64,000 bases of DNA from Trileptium ribeirensis (Eukaryota > Nematoda > Enoplea > Enoplida > Thoracostomopsidae). Where the stretch lies: the NCBI GenBank assembly GCA_030248225.1, contig JASANE010005173.1:34483-98482 (forward strand), given 5' to 3'. Made by a program: the position numbers and the translations under genes. Shown here in pieces: positions 34,895-48,100 of the stretch; the first letter of the stretch is position 1; each line of letters opens with the position of its first letter. The notes below the pieces were generated by a model. It worked only from the letters and a program-made list of their open reading frames with translations, was not told the origin of the DNA and did no database searches.

Positions 34895-36586
34895 CTGCAG
34901 CGTCGTATCAATATTTTTACAAAAATAAGTAGCCCAAGTACAAATACAATATTTTGCAAACACGGCGGTCCCATTGTCCTAAAATTTACTGCACAAGTGC
35001 CCATATAGGGTAGGGAGATGGCCCATAACGGTCGGCCCGTTTCTCTGCCATATTTACCGTCAGATGCAGCATCCGACTAATTGCAGCGTCGTATCAAGAT
35101 TTTTATAAAAATAAATGTCCCAAGTACAAATACAATATTTCGCAAACACGGCGGTCCCATTGTCCTAAAATTTACTGCACATGTGCCCATATGGGGTAGG
35201 GGGCTTGCACATAACGGTCGGACCCCTTCTCTGCCATATTTATCGTCAGATGCAGCATCCGACTAATTGCAGCGTCCTATCAAGATTTTTATAAAAATAA
35301 ATGTCCCAAGCACAAATACAATATTTTGCAAACACGGCTTTCCCATTGTCCTAAAATTTACTGCACATGTACCCATATGGGGTAGGGAGATGGCCCATAA
35401 CGGTCGGACCCTTTCTCTGCCATATTTACCGTCAGATGCAGCATCCGACTAATTGCTGCGTCTTATCAATATTTTTACAAAAATAAGTATCCCAAGTACA
35501 AATACAATATTTTGCAAACACGGCGGTCCCATTGTCCTAAAATTTACTGCACATGTGTCCATATGGGGTAGGGAGATGGCACATAATGGTCGGACCCCTT
35601 CTCTGCCATATTTATCGTCAGATGCAGCATCCCACTAATTGCAGGGTCGTATCGAGATTTTTATAAAAATAAATGTCCCAAGCACAAATACAATATTTTG
35701 CAAACACGGCTTTCCCATTGTCCTAAAATTTACTGCACATGTACCCATATGGGGTAGGGAGATGGCCCATAACGGTCGGACCGTTTCTCTGCCATATTTA
35801 CCGTCAGATGCAGCATCCGACTAATTGCAGCGTCGTATCAAGATTTTTATAAAAATAAATGTCCCAAGTACAAATACAATATTTCGCAAACACGGCGGTC
35901 CCATTGTCCTAAAATTTACTGCACATGTGCCCATATGGGGTACGGAGATGGCCCATAATGGCCGGACCCTTTCTCTGCCGTATTTATCGTCAGATGCAGC
36001 ATCCCACTAATTGCAGGGTCGTATCGAGATTTTTATAAAAATAAATGTCCCAAGCACAAATACAATATTTTGCAAACACGGCTTTCCCATTGTCCTAAAA
36101 TTTACTGCACATGTACCCATATGGGGTAGGGGGCTTGCACATAACGGTCGGACCCCTTCTCTGCCATATTTATCGTCAGATGCAGCATCCCACTAATTGC
36201 AGGGTCGTATCGAGATTTTTATAAAAATAAATGTCCCAAGCACAAATACAATATTTTGCAAACACGGCTTTCCCATTGTCCTAAAATTTACTGCACATAT
36301 GCCCATATGGGGTAGGGGGCTTGCACATAACGGTCGGACCCCTTCTCTGCCATATTTATCGTCAGATGCAGCATCCCACTAATTGCAGGGTCGTATCGAG
36401 ATTTTTATAAAAATAAATGTCCCAAGCACAAATACAATATTTTGCAAACACGGCTTTCCCATTGTCCTAAAATTTACTGCACATGTACCCATATGGGGTA
36501 GGGAGATGGCCCATAACGGTCGGACCCTTTCTCTGCCATATTTACCGTCAGATGCAGCATCCGACTAATTGCAGCGTCCTATCAAT
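34895..36586 (+). repeat. 186-bp satellite array, left of centre, nine copies
   Basis: Units start at ctgcagcgtcgtatcaa-like words and repeat exactly every 186 bp (35,081, 35,267, 35,453, on to 36,383). Two sub-variants alternate, cacggcggtccc and cacggctttccc. 186 is a multiple of three, so each unit shows the same 61-codon frame closed by an in-frame stop. Confidence 0.95.
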
Positions 36587-36694
36587 GTTTTGTGCTTGGG
36601 CCTCGCCTCGGGGTGCTGCCTGCGTTGGCGGGGGGTGCCCGTTTGTGCCGTCTCCCTCCCCTTGGCCTGGCATTTTTAGCAAAAATACAAAAGA
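36587..36694. other. GC-rich spacer at the palindrome centre
   Basis: About 108 bp separating oppositely oriented 186-bp units. It is far more GC-rich than the flanks (runs of ggggg, tccctcccc), has no mirror copy in either arm and no recognised function. Confidence 0.7.
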
Positions 36695-37274
36695 CGCAGC
36701 AATTAGTCGGATGCCTAGTCTGACAGTAATATGGCAGAGAAAGGGTCCGACCGTTATGGGCCATCTCCGTACCCCATATGGGCACATGTGCAGGTAAATT
36801 TTAGGACAATGGGACCGCCGTGTTTTGCGAAATATTGTATTTGTACTTGGGACGTTTATTTTTATAAAAATCTTGATACGACGCTGCAATTAGTCGGATG
36901 CTGGGTCTGACGACCGTAAATATGGCAGAGAGACGGGCCGACCGTATAGTCCCCCTACCCTATATCGGGCGCTTGTGCAGAAATTTAGGGACCAAGGGAC
37001 CGCCGTTGCCAATATGGCTACGGGCTCCTTTTCAAAAATTGAGACGCATCAAATGCTGCTCGACGAAATTGGCAAAACCCACACACCCCCCCCCCCCCAC
37101 AACAAACAAAATCCAACCCCCAGACGGGCCGACCGTTATGGGCCATCTCCCTACCCTTATATGGGCACATTGTGCAGCTCAATTTAGGACAAATGGGACC
37201 ACCGTGTTTTGCGAAATATTTGTATTTGTACTTGGGCTACTTATTTTTGTAAAAATATTGATAGGACACTGCAG
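36695..37274 (-). repeat. 186-bp satellite array, right of centre, about three copies
   Basis: Reverse-complement units. The middle one is interrupted by unrelated sequence with a run of about 14 C (37,083 onward). The left side has nine copies, so the centre is asymmetric. Confidence 0.9.
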
Positions 37275-40200
37275 TAAGAAACAAGGGCCTGTTTTGTTAC
37301 ATTGAAGCCTGCAAAATGGTTCTCAGTTTTGACCTTACCACATTGATTTTGTCAAATACCCGCCGTTATTAGCTTTTACAATGCGGCTCACTGAAATTCT
37401 ATGTTTTTGTATCCAGAAAAAAATATATATTTTAAGCTAATTATTCCCTAAAGATTTTCTTCAATTTTTTTCTGGTCATCAGTTTAAGTATATTCTTCAG
37501 TTTTGGAACATATTGACCAATATTTCATTTAAATATTTATGGTAGTATACCTTAAATCAAATTTATCGGCTAATAAAATATCTAAATTTAGTTAACGCAA
37601 GTCTAAATTTTCCTTTTGGCGTGGCAGTCTCTTTCAAATGTTTGCTAAACCTAAACCCAACACTGAACTATGCTTAGTGGCTTAGGAAAGCAAAAATTTT
37701 AATTGTTAAAACGAGTGACGTGATATCGTTGGGCTCTTAAGTCTGACCATGTGTGTAATAGATGTTTTTTTGAAAAATATGACCCCGAAAATGCAAAGAA
37801 TATCTCAAAAAATCTCCATTTGGCCTAACTACGACGTATTTGATGGGTCGAAGCAGAATATTCAGCTATTTTTATTTAATTTATTGTTAAGGGCACACAA
37901 ATTAGAATATTAGTTAGAGCATATAATAGATTGAATGAAAAGAAAAATGGGGTGGGTGATGAACAATGTCGAAACCTAAATGTTATTAAGTAGATAGAGC
38001 TAGAAAAATGAACATTTCCCATTGCTCAATGCCAGTACCGCCGTTTAGTATGTGAGGGAGCCAGAACGCTGCACACGCCAGCCTATCCCTTGCCAAATGA
38101 CCCGGTGACCACGCGCCGCCAGCGCGCCAGAATTTGGAAAATTTTTGCAAACTATCCCCAAAATTTAGCACAAATTGGATATAATTGTGGAAGATTGGGA
38201 TGGAAATTAGGACGAAGTTAGCAAAAAAAATTCAGCAGATTCCAGTGCTATTTTCTGGACACAAATTCAAATTCTCATCTGCTCGGCTCGAAGTGATTGC
38301 AAATTTGAAAATATAAGAGGGACCCTCCAGGTGGGGGGGTGCGGGTCGTAACGCACTGCTTAATGCTTTACTTGTCATTTGCTGAACAGCTTTAGGCGAA
38401 TCCTCAAAATGGTCTATATTGCATGGCTTTGAAGGAAGTTGAAAAGCTTAGTAAACACGGTTTCTGTCATCGCGCTTCGACGTGAAAAGTACCCGACGTA
38501 GGTGGGTCCGGTGGGTTGCCATCTGTACGTCGATCACTTTATCGTGGTAAAAGCTTCTCCGCAATCGAGTATATATTCGCCGTAATTTATTTTCACAGTT
38601 CACCCGGAGCTACATATAACAAAATAAAACCGTATGTCTATTGCTTGGTGGGTACCTATTGTTAATCGAATGATGGGTTATAGGGTAAATATGAGTTACC
38701 TCGTTAAGTTGCAGCCAGACGAGCTGTTGTCACTAGGTCACTAACTCATTTTATCATCCATTATCTAATGCATCGTTTTCGTTGGCAAATTTTTAGTTTG
38801 GAATTCTGTCACGTTTCATCACGCTTCATATCCCATATTTCAAACTAGATGCTTACACTGTGACCGTTGGGTCGAAACTGACAGAGTTTAGACTAAAAAA
38901 TAGTAAAAAAAATAATTACTGGGACTAGCTAAGTAATTTGTGGTTAAAATAAACATTTTTTTTATATATATTTTTAATAGCACAGTCGTGAAAGTTAGAT
39001 TTTGAATACATTTCCTATCAAATCACCCCATTAGTAGGAGACTATCGCGGGATTCTAGCCACCGTCACTAAGGTCTAACTTCGGCTAACTATGAGGTACT
39101 ATTGTAAAACACCTCAAACTGATGCAACAGCGGCGGTTGAATTCATGTTTGATGTGACGTTTCATGTTATTATATTTTTTGTACCATACCCCTAGCACAT
39201 CATTCCTTATCAATAATGATGTAGGCTTTAAAAACCAATAGTTGCCAAAACATACTCAATATGGTAATTATGTTTGGGAAGGCGGAGGTACCGAAACCCG
39301 TGGGACTAAAATATGGGATTCAGGATATGCTTGACGGACGAATCTGATCCCATGAACGAAATAAATATCCGAATCAGCCTTCAATTTAAGGTTTTCTCTA
39401 ATTTAATTTTTTGTTCAAAATCGGACTCTTCTTATACAGTGACATGCGCTATGTTTTTTTGTAAATCAATCTAATCACTAAATTTTAATAATGAAATATT
39501 ATTAAAATTACTTGCTATAAGGATAAAATATATAACTATTGATAATTAATAGTTGTCCTCTTTTTTACTAATAGTGTAAAAATATAGTACTGAGTGGGCT
39601 ACCGGCAAGGACGGTTATCTGACTATGCCCCTTAACCGGTTTCCAAATCCCGGATTCTGGCTTGAATCAAACCTCAAAATTCCGTCCGTATTTTAATCTT
39701 AAATTTGTCCCAGCCCCCTAAGTGTAAATGCTGTCATTGCCTCTGATGGTGTACATTGTTCACCGCCTTGATACAAAGACTACCACAGACTATGAAATCA
39801 GTGGACGTATATACAGTGAATTTTGATGTTCAGTTGCATTAAATCAATGTCCAGCGGTATAAGCGTAGCACAGGTCTTCATTAGTGATAGAAGGTATATC
39901 CGAACAGCTTAGATTAGAATTCCGTCTCCAGGATGCTTCATTATTAGCGTTGTATTTTAGTGAATGCCGTTGTGAGTAGTTACGATACAACGTCGGAGGG
40001 TAGCTCTGACGGCGGTGCTATCTGCTTTTGGGGGTCATGATATATTTAGGCGGTCTAGCAGGAATTGGAGACACCCGACTGATACGATGGCGTAGCCGTT
40101 TCTGGATTTACGGGAATCATCGGGCATTTCCACAAACGATCATTTTAAAAGAAACGAATCCTCAGGCACAACTGTTTAAGAGCATATTATTGCCTTGGTT

Positions 40201-40600
40201 AATTACCTGGGTCACCAATGAACCACTCTATACAGCGACTCACCTGCGAAATTCCTTAGGTGACGATGGTTTCTGATTTCATATTCATCCCTGTGACGTC
40301 GCACATTGCACTCCCCTACCCCTAGGGGTTCCTTCGACCCCGATAGAGGCGTCTCACAGATCTCTTGGTTATAACAATTTATAAGGCTGCTGCGTGAAAT
40401 TCATCCATCTTAATACATATGACCCAGGCAAACGGATCTCCAATATCGCATTTGTTTGGAAACCCTAAGAACGACTTGCATTCTCACAGCAAGAAATAAT
40501 CACAGCACCCAATGTGAACAGCGATCGACTACCACGAATCTTGAAGCAGACTTTTTAAAACCGTCAAATCACGCGGCGACGCGATAATCTGCTCAGGAAG
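37275..40600. other. Non-repetitive inner right arm
   Basis: Mirror of 31,587-34,894. No recognised exon apart from the weak 82-codon ORF. Confidence 0.5.
40028..40276 (+). CDS. Uncharacterised 82-codon ORF, right copy
   Basis: Same 82-residue translation as 31,910-32,158. Identity between arms here is expected from their overall similarity, so it is weak evidence for coding. Confidence 0.2.
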   Translation: MGVMIYLGGLAGIGDTRLIRWRSRFWIYGNHRAFPQTIILKETNPQAQLFKSILLPWLITWVTNEPLYTATHLRNSLGDDGF

Positions 40601-41885
40601 GACGAATGACACGATAGTCGAAGTTGTATAAATCAGCCTTCATCTCGTCGTGGTGACCATCGCGCACTCACTGATGCCCTCTCGCTTACCTGCCGTCACA
40701 ATTGACCAAATAGACCGTATTCATAATCGAGCACCCCATTTTTATTATTTTGTAAAAAAACGAGTTTCTCAGAAAGGGTATTCGATGGACGAATGACACG
40801 ATATTCGAAGTTGTATGAATCAGCCTTCATCTCGTCGTGATGACCATCGCGCACTCACTGATGCCCTCTCGCTTACCTGCCGTCACAATTGACCAAATAG
40901 ACCGTATTCATAATCGAGCACCCCATTTTTATTATTTTGTAAAAAAACGAGTTTCTCAGAAAGGTTATTCGATGTACAAATGACACGATATTCGAAGTTG
41001 TATAAATCAGCCTTCATCTCGTCGTGGTGACCATCGCTCACTCACTGATGCCCTCTCGCTTACCTGCCGTCACAATTGACCAAATAGACCGTATTCATAA
41101 TCGAGCACCCCATTTTTATTATTTTGTAAAAAAAACGAGTTTCTCAGAAAGGGTATTCGATGGACGAATGACACGATATTCGAAGTTGTATAAATCAGCC
41201 TTCATCTCGTCGTGGTGACCATCGCTCACTCACTGATGCCCTCTCGCTTACCTGCCGTCACATTTGACCAAATAGACCGTATTCATAATCGAGCACCCCA
41301 TTTTTATTATTTTGTAAAAAAACGAGTTTCTCCGAAAGGGTATTCGATGGACGAATGACACGATATTCGAAGTTGTATAAATCAGCCTTCATCTCGTCGT
41401 GGTGACCATCGCTCACTCACTGATGCCCTCTCGCTTACCTGCCGTCACAATTGACCAAATAGACCGTATTCATAATCGAGCACCCCATTTTTATTATTTT
41501 GTAAAAAAACGAGTTTCTCAGAAAGGGTATTCGATGGACGAATGACACGATATTCGAAGTTGTATAAATCAGCCTTCATCTCGTCGTGATGACCATCGCG
41601 CACTCACTGATGCCCTCTCGCTTACCTGCCGTCACAATTGACCAAATAGACCGTATTCGTAATCGAGCACCCCATTTTTATTATTTTGTAAAAAAACGAG
41701 TTTCTCAGAAAGGTTATTCGATGGACAAATGACACGATATTCGAAGTTGTATAAATCAGCCTTCATCTCGTCGTGGTGACCATCGCGAACTCACTGATGC
41801 CCTCTCGCTTACCTGCCGTCACAATTGACCAAATAGACCGTATTCGTAATCGAGCACCCCATTTTTAATATTTTCTAAAAAGACG
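40601..41885 (-). repeat. Array of about 189 bp, right arm, seven copies
   Basis: gagcaccccattttt recurs about every 188 bp from 40,729 to 41,855, one copy more than the left arm. Confidence 0.93.
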
Positions 41886-41910
41886 AGCATGACCAGAGTA
41901 TATATTCATG

Positions 41911-43863
41911 ATAGCGGACCCAGCAATTTCGCAGGAGCGGACAACCTTCATAAAAGTGGTCCAATTCCGCGAAATCCAAAAACTTTCCAATAGCGGAGCC
42001 AGCAATTTCGCAGGAGCGGACAACCTTCATAAAAGTGGTCCAATTCCGCGAAATCCAAAAACTTTCCAATAGCGGAGCCAGCAATTTCGCAGGAGCGGAC
42101 AACCTTCATAAAAGTGGTCCAATTCCGCGAAATCCAAAAACTTTCCAATAGCGGAGCCAGCAATTTCGCAGGAGCGGACAACCTACATAAAAGAGGTCCA
42201 ATTACGCGAAATCCAAAAACATTCAAATAGCGGAGCCAGCAATTTCGCAGGAGCGGACAACCTTCATAAAAGTGGTCCAATTCCGCGAGATCCAAAAAAC
42301 TTCAAAATAGAGCAGACCGCAATTTCGCAGAGCGGACAACCTTCATAAAAGTACGTTCCGGTCCGCAATTCCGCGAAATCCAAAGCTTTGCAGATAGCGG
42401 AGCCAGCAATTTCGCAGGAGCGGACAACCTTCAAAAAGGGCCCTTCCGCGAAACCCTTTCCAATAGCGGGGCCAGCAATTTCGCAGGAGCGGACAACCTT
42501 CATAAAAGTGGTCCAATTTCCTCCGGCGAAATTTTAAAGAAAAATGTCCAAAACTTTCCAATAGCGGAGCCAGCAATTTCGCAGGAGCGGACAACCTTCA
42601 TAAAAGTGGTCCAATTCCGCGAAATCCGAAAACTTTCCAATAGCGGAGCCAGCAATTTCGCAGAGATCGCAACATTCATAAAAGCGGTCCCAGCATTTCG
42701 CAGAGCGGCAACCTTCTAAAAATGCCGGCTTTCCAATAGCGGAGCCAGCAATTTCGCAGGAGCGGACAACCTTCATAAAAGTGGTCCAATTCCGCGAAAT
42801 CCAAAAAACTTTCCAATAGCGGAGCCAGCAATTTCGCAGGAGCGGACAACCTTCATAAAAGTGGTCCAATTCCGCGAAATCGAAAAACTTTCCAATAGCG
42901 GAGCCAGCAATTTCGCAGGAGCGGACAACCTTCATAAAAGTGGTCCAATTCCGCGGAAATGCAAACTTTCCAATAGCGGAGCCAGCAATTCGCAGGAGCG
43001 GACAACCTTCATAAAAGTCGTCCCAGATCCGCAAAATCCAAAAACTTTCCAATAGCGGAGCCAGCAATTTCGCAGGAGCGGACAACCTTCATAAAAGGGT
43101 CCCCCGCCCCTTCCAATGGCGGAGCCAGCAATTTCGCAGGAGCGGACAACCTTCATAAAAGTGGTCCAATTCCCGCGAAATCCAAACTTTAAATAGGACC
43201 CAGCAATTTCGCAGGAGCGGACAACCTTCATAAAAGTGGTCCAATTCCGCGAAATCCGAAAACTTTCGATAGCGGAGCCAGCAATTTCGCAAAGCAGACA
43301 CAACCTCATAAAAGTGTTCCCAAAAAAACTTTCCAATAGCGGAGCCAGCAAATTCGCAGGAGCGGACAACCTTCATAAAAGAGGTCCAATTCCGCGAAAT
43401 CCAAAAACTTTCCAATAGCGGAGCCAGCAATTTCGCAGGAGCGGACAACCTTCATAAAAGTGGTCCAATTCCGCGAAATCCAAAGACTTTCCAATAGCGG
43501 AGCCAGCAATTTTGCAGGAGCGGACAACCTTCATAAAAGTGGTCCAATTCCGCGAAATCCAAAAACTTTCCAATAGCGGAGCCAGCAATTTCAGAAGCAA
43601 ACGAGCTGACTGAAGATGATCAATACACAATCGCAAAGCTTTTATTAAAAAGAGGAGCGGACAACCTTCATAAAAGTGGTCCAATTCCGCGAAATCCAAA
43701 AACTTTCCAATAGCGGAGCCAGCAATTTCGCAGGAGCGGACAACCTTCATAAAAGTGGTCCAATTCCGCGAAATCCAAAAACTTTCCAATAGCACCACAA
43801 ACTAGAAACAAACAACATAAAACCGGAGCCAGCAAGTTCGCAGGAGCAAACAACCTTCATAAA
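41911..43863 (-). repeat. 79-bp satellite array, right arm, decayed
   Basis: Reverse-complement units are clean from 41,911 to 42,180, then increasingly deleted and scrambled (42,300-43,350), with an unrelated insert at 43,592-43,650. They fade into A-rich sequence after 43,797. Left and right arrays therefore differ strongly in quality. Confidence 0.9.
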
Positions 43864-44260
43864 AGTAGGTCCAATTCACAAATAAAAACTAAGATGAAAC
43901 AGCGATTATAAGAACAAACAACACTCATAAAATAAGTTTTACAATACAATAAGAAATTTCCAAATGACAAAAACAGCGATAAGAGACGCATCATGAAGAT
44001 AGTCAACTGCGATGAAACTTGAATGCACAACACACAAAGTATAAGACAACCTAAAAAGCATATGAATACCACAAATAAAAACAAATAAAGCAGCTAACAG
44101 ACAACACTAGTGAAGATATAACTGCAATAAACTACAATGCAACCCAGCAACTCGCAAAGCAACACGTCAAAGTGGTCAAATTCACAAAATAAAGATTTTA
44201 GATGAAGCACAAGGCGGCTATCGCAACGACAACCTAGTAAAAGGAAAATGCAAAAAACTT
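43864..44260. other. A-rich scrambled tail of the right 79-bp array
   Basis: Very A-rich + strand with only short remnants of the 79-bp unit (agtggtcaaattcac, cagcaactcgcaaagc). The left arm has clean repeat units at the matching place. Confidence 0.7.
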
Positions 44261-44528
44261 TCCACTCGCAGTTGAGACTTCGTGTTTAATGTTTCTTATG
44301 AACTGTGATGGCAAAAACCGCTTGATTACCGCTACTGCTACTGAGGTAATTGGGCTGATATTCCACAACGGTATCACTATCATAACACCACTTTTGTTTA
44401 AGGCGCAAACTGTCAAATCGGTTCTATTAGCTGATATATATATTTTCTGGTGCAGAAAAGAGCAGAATTTCTAGAGCGTAAATAGAAGTAAAATTCAATT
44501 CAGTTAAACAAACGTGTCATTTTTTTAG

Positions 44529-45128
44529 TCCGCACCTCCCATTCCCTCGTCAAAATCGATGTTATCGGAGCCCCAGATGGACGTTGGTCAACAATCTCAA
44601 TCGATCATGGTCGAATCCGTGCCATCAATCCAAGCGTCAACGTCAATTGTCCACACGTTGACGTCAGGCTCGACTGGCCTCGTTAGCGGCGAACCGTTGG
44701 AACAGGATCAATGTCCATCGCCACAATTGTTGGCTAATTGGTTGCTAATATCGTCATCATCAGCTTCATTGTCAACACAAAGTATCGCAACAACTGCAGG
44801 GCTTATGTCGTCGGCAACAGCGATGTCAACTTTAGATGAAGCTAGCCGCACAACATCTGGATTGCTTACAACAACAACAACAACTACCACCGCCGCGGCT
44901 TCAGCATCAGATCCGAGCAGTAGTTGTGATGATGGAACTGAAAATGGATTCGATCAAAAGTCGCCATCGTCCCAACAATCATCATCCTCCACGATCGTCG
45001 ACCAACTCCATCTACCGTCAACGTCAGCCGCACAACGATCCACCGTGTCGGATATGACGATGGCACCGCCGAAAAAGCGGAAAAAATTCGAAATTTCCAA
45101 AGCCCTGTTGTAGCGGCTGGCAGCGGAG
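44529..45128 (+). CDS. TFAP4: TFAP4 exon a, right copy, one-base deletion
   Basis: 600 bp, against 601 on the left. A base is missing near 45,094 just after PPKKRKKFE, and the frame then stops at 45,111-45,113. Acceptor tttttttag and donor gttagt are conserved. Confidence 0.75.
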
Positions 45129-48100
45129 GTTAGTGAATGAGTAGGGTCATTTTTTTACATATTTTTAATATTTTAATAAAATTTGAGCAAAATTTTGATA
45201 TTATTAATGGCGATTAGAGGAGCGCAGCTCCTACGTTGTTTAGTGTTTTATTATCTGACTTTGTCGTATGATGTACGTTTGCACGTTCGTAAATTAGTCG
45301 TTATTGCTTAAGGAACCCAGTAACAGCTTCTAGATAGCGCAATGGTTTGCGTATGCCGCTCTCGACACCCTTACGGTACAGCCGAGGCACGATCCGTAGC
45401 ATCCGCATGCGTTTGGCAATCATTCGACGGTACACGAATTCAACCGTTAATCTGTTAATTTTATTTTATTTCAATTGTAGACGGGCTCATCAAGGGGGGG
45501 TGGGTAACTAGTCCAGTGTCAGACCATGCATATGTAGGGATTTTCTGAGCGTGGTGTAACGTGGAGGAGATTGTGTGGTGCAGCAGTGAAAGGTTTTAAA
45601 TTCCGTCTGTGTGTGAGTGATCGGCCATAACTCGGGACCCATTTTCACTATCTTGGACTCATTTGAACCTACATAGTCGATTTTACCGTGTACAACTCCC
45701 AGCCTTTTTTGATTTGAGGTCTGATTGTTGCATCAGAGGTCAAAATGAGGGCTTTTTTACCCCATATTAGTACGGTTCACGAAAGCAAAGTTATTTTTAT
45801 CTTAACTTTAAATTTTTTCTTCTGTTGGTTTTATTTTATAGTAAAATGATGAATGCCGATGCTGCTTTTTTGTTTTTCGATTAAGGCTCTGGTTCTGGAC
45901 TTATAGATTTTGAGGTATGGCCGCCCTCGTGGTTCCTAGACCCAAAATGCGAAAATTTGTTATGACATCAAGGGCGGCGGAAAAGTTTTACTTCGAGTGT
46001 TCGGGCATGGGAAACTCATTGCCGGGTTTAGTTTTATTCTAACTTGTGCGATATCGTGTAATAAAACACATATCGACGTATGCTATCGAGAGCTTATTGG
46101 TTGTGCGCGCAACCACGCAAAAGGCTTAGGTGTATCTATGTTTCACTACCCTCTGCCATCTCGATAGAGTTACTGGTATGTATATAGGACTTATATATTT
46201 CAGCTAGCAAAAGTGCTTCAAACAGCCCCACACGGCTGTCTAGCACAACAACTGCCCTTGACGATGACGCCTGTGGCTCAACAAACGACGATGTTCTCCG
46301 CACTACCTCGTCTATGATCGGAGCCAACAAAGCTAGTAGTACACGGACAGCAACTTCATCGACGGTGGCAACATCGCTGTTAACCGCAGCAACACCGTCA
46401 ATGTCGACTGCTAAGTCACTGTCGCTTTCCGAGTCTTCATCGCCTCAGTTGCTGCTTTTGCGGACATCGCCATCCAATTCTATCGACAGCGGGCATTACA
46501 GTTGTGGTATGCCGGCAGTAAGTAGTAGCAGCAGCAACAATGCAACAGCAGGATCAACAACTGCACCACCACCACCGGCAGCAACAGGAATATCGTCGAG
46601 AGACAAAGACCAACAGGATGAACAAAGACACGCTGAAGATGAAAGATCGTCTCGACAATTGAACGACGATAAGGATGACCCGGCCTTGAATAGTCGAAAC
46701 AGCAAAAGTAACAGCAGCAGCAGCAGCAGCGGTGTTAACAACGATAATAGTCCGGCTTCGGTCAACATCGTTATCAGCCGCGGCGGAGTCGAATATTTCG
46801 GGATCGGCGGGAAAAAGTGAAGACAAAAACGATTCTTCGTCTTCATCGTCGCCGTACGTCCGATCGAGAACGTCATCTTGTGCAGGTGCAGCAAGAGTTT
46901 CGAGCAAAACGTCAACCCAAGCGGCGATGGCTAAGGAACAATTCGACCTAGAGCCTATCGCCGCTGCCAGGAAACGGAGACCCACATCTCCGTCGGCAAC
47001 CACGAATGTTCTCATTGGCGGCAACGATTGCTCATTGTTATGTGATCAAAAGCGTGATACTAGTGATTTACTGCTTTCCACAACTACGTCCGATAACGCC
47101 TTGTCAGCAACAGCTCGTAATCGATGGATCAGCATCAAATCGAACGATGATGATGATTGTCAACAGGCACCTGCGATAACTACCGAGGGTTTTTCGCTAT
47201 CAAACAACAAAATTGGCTCGACAAACTGCAATACCGACGTAGCTACTGCTGCTCCAACTCCTGCGCACATGATCAAATTGGTATCAACTTCCGTCAGCGC
47301 AGGAGAAGACAAAATCAAATCTGTCAGCCGCCGTGGAATCGGGGAAAAAAACAGAAACAACGCCGGCCACTTTGTGCCCTACTGAGTCGTTTAACTCATC
47401 GAGGAACACGATTGACCTTGAGGTAATATTGATTGATTTGATTAACATTGATTGATTGATTGATTGATTGACTGACTTGATTAATACTGTTCATTTTTGG
47501 CTGTATATATTTAAAGCAAAGGTGTCGAAGACCCAGTCGGCTTAGTGGGTACATAGTCTAGGTGAGGCCTCGGAGGTGGGTTTAACATCTCCAATTATTT
47601 AAGGAAATTAAAAATTTCTCCAATTTTTGCCAATTTACGATAAATGTTTCCTAATTTGTCCTTTTTTACCAATTTGGTTGCAATTTTTCCCCATTTTTCA
47701 ACTTGTGTTTTCCTGATTTTCACCGGATTTTGGCCAGTTGGCTAAAACTTCTTCGCGCGCCGTCTGCGCGCAGGAGAGGGGGAAGCAAAATATTTGGGGT
47801 GAGGGGTGGGGGAGCGGCGTAGCGACCCTTAGGGTTAACCCCATTATCCCCCTATCGGCACCCATGTTTTAAAATTAAATAACGCTCTCTGTTTTGGTAA
47901 TGTATATAATGTTGGGTCTAAGTCGATGGTACATGAACTTGGGATCTATCCGAATATGGGAGTACAATAACATTGCTGGGGTAGTCATTCAATCCCATGT
48001 GGGCCATAAACCTGGGAGGAAGAAAGCGGGCATGGCAAAACTGAAAACGGCGGTCGTGAAGTAAGAAAAATTTGAATTGGATATGGATGATATGACTTAT

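Larger units (their letters stand above)
8912..36586 (+). repeat. Left arm of giant inverted repeat
   Basis: Each landmark in this arm has its reverse complement in 36,695-64,000. Examples are the TFAP4 exon edges 27,895/44,529, 25,011/47,422, 18,772/54,090 and 14,216/58,638, the satellite arrays and the foldback elements. Coordinate sums drift from about 72,170 near the centre to about 72,910 at the outer edge, mainly because tandem arrays differ in copy number. The outer boundary of the left arm cannot be set because the right arm leaves the window. Confidence 0.95.

Noticed and set aside
35081..36568. Eight consecutive 61-codon ORFs
   Set aside because: By-product of a 186-bp satellite; each unit ends in an in-frame stop and lacks a consistent ATG.
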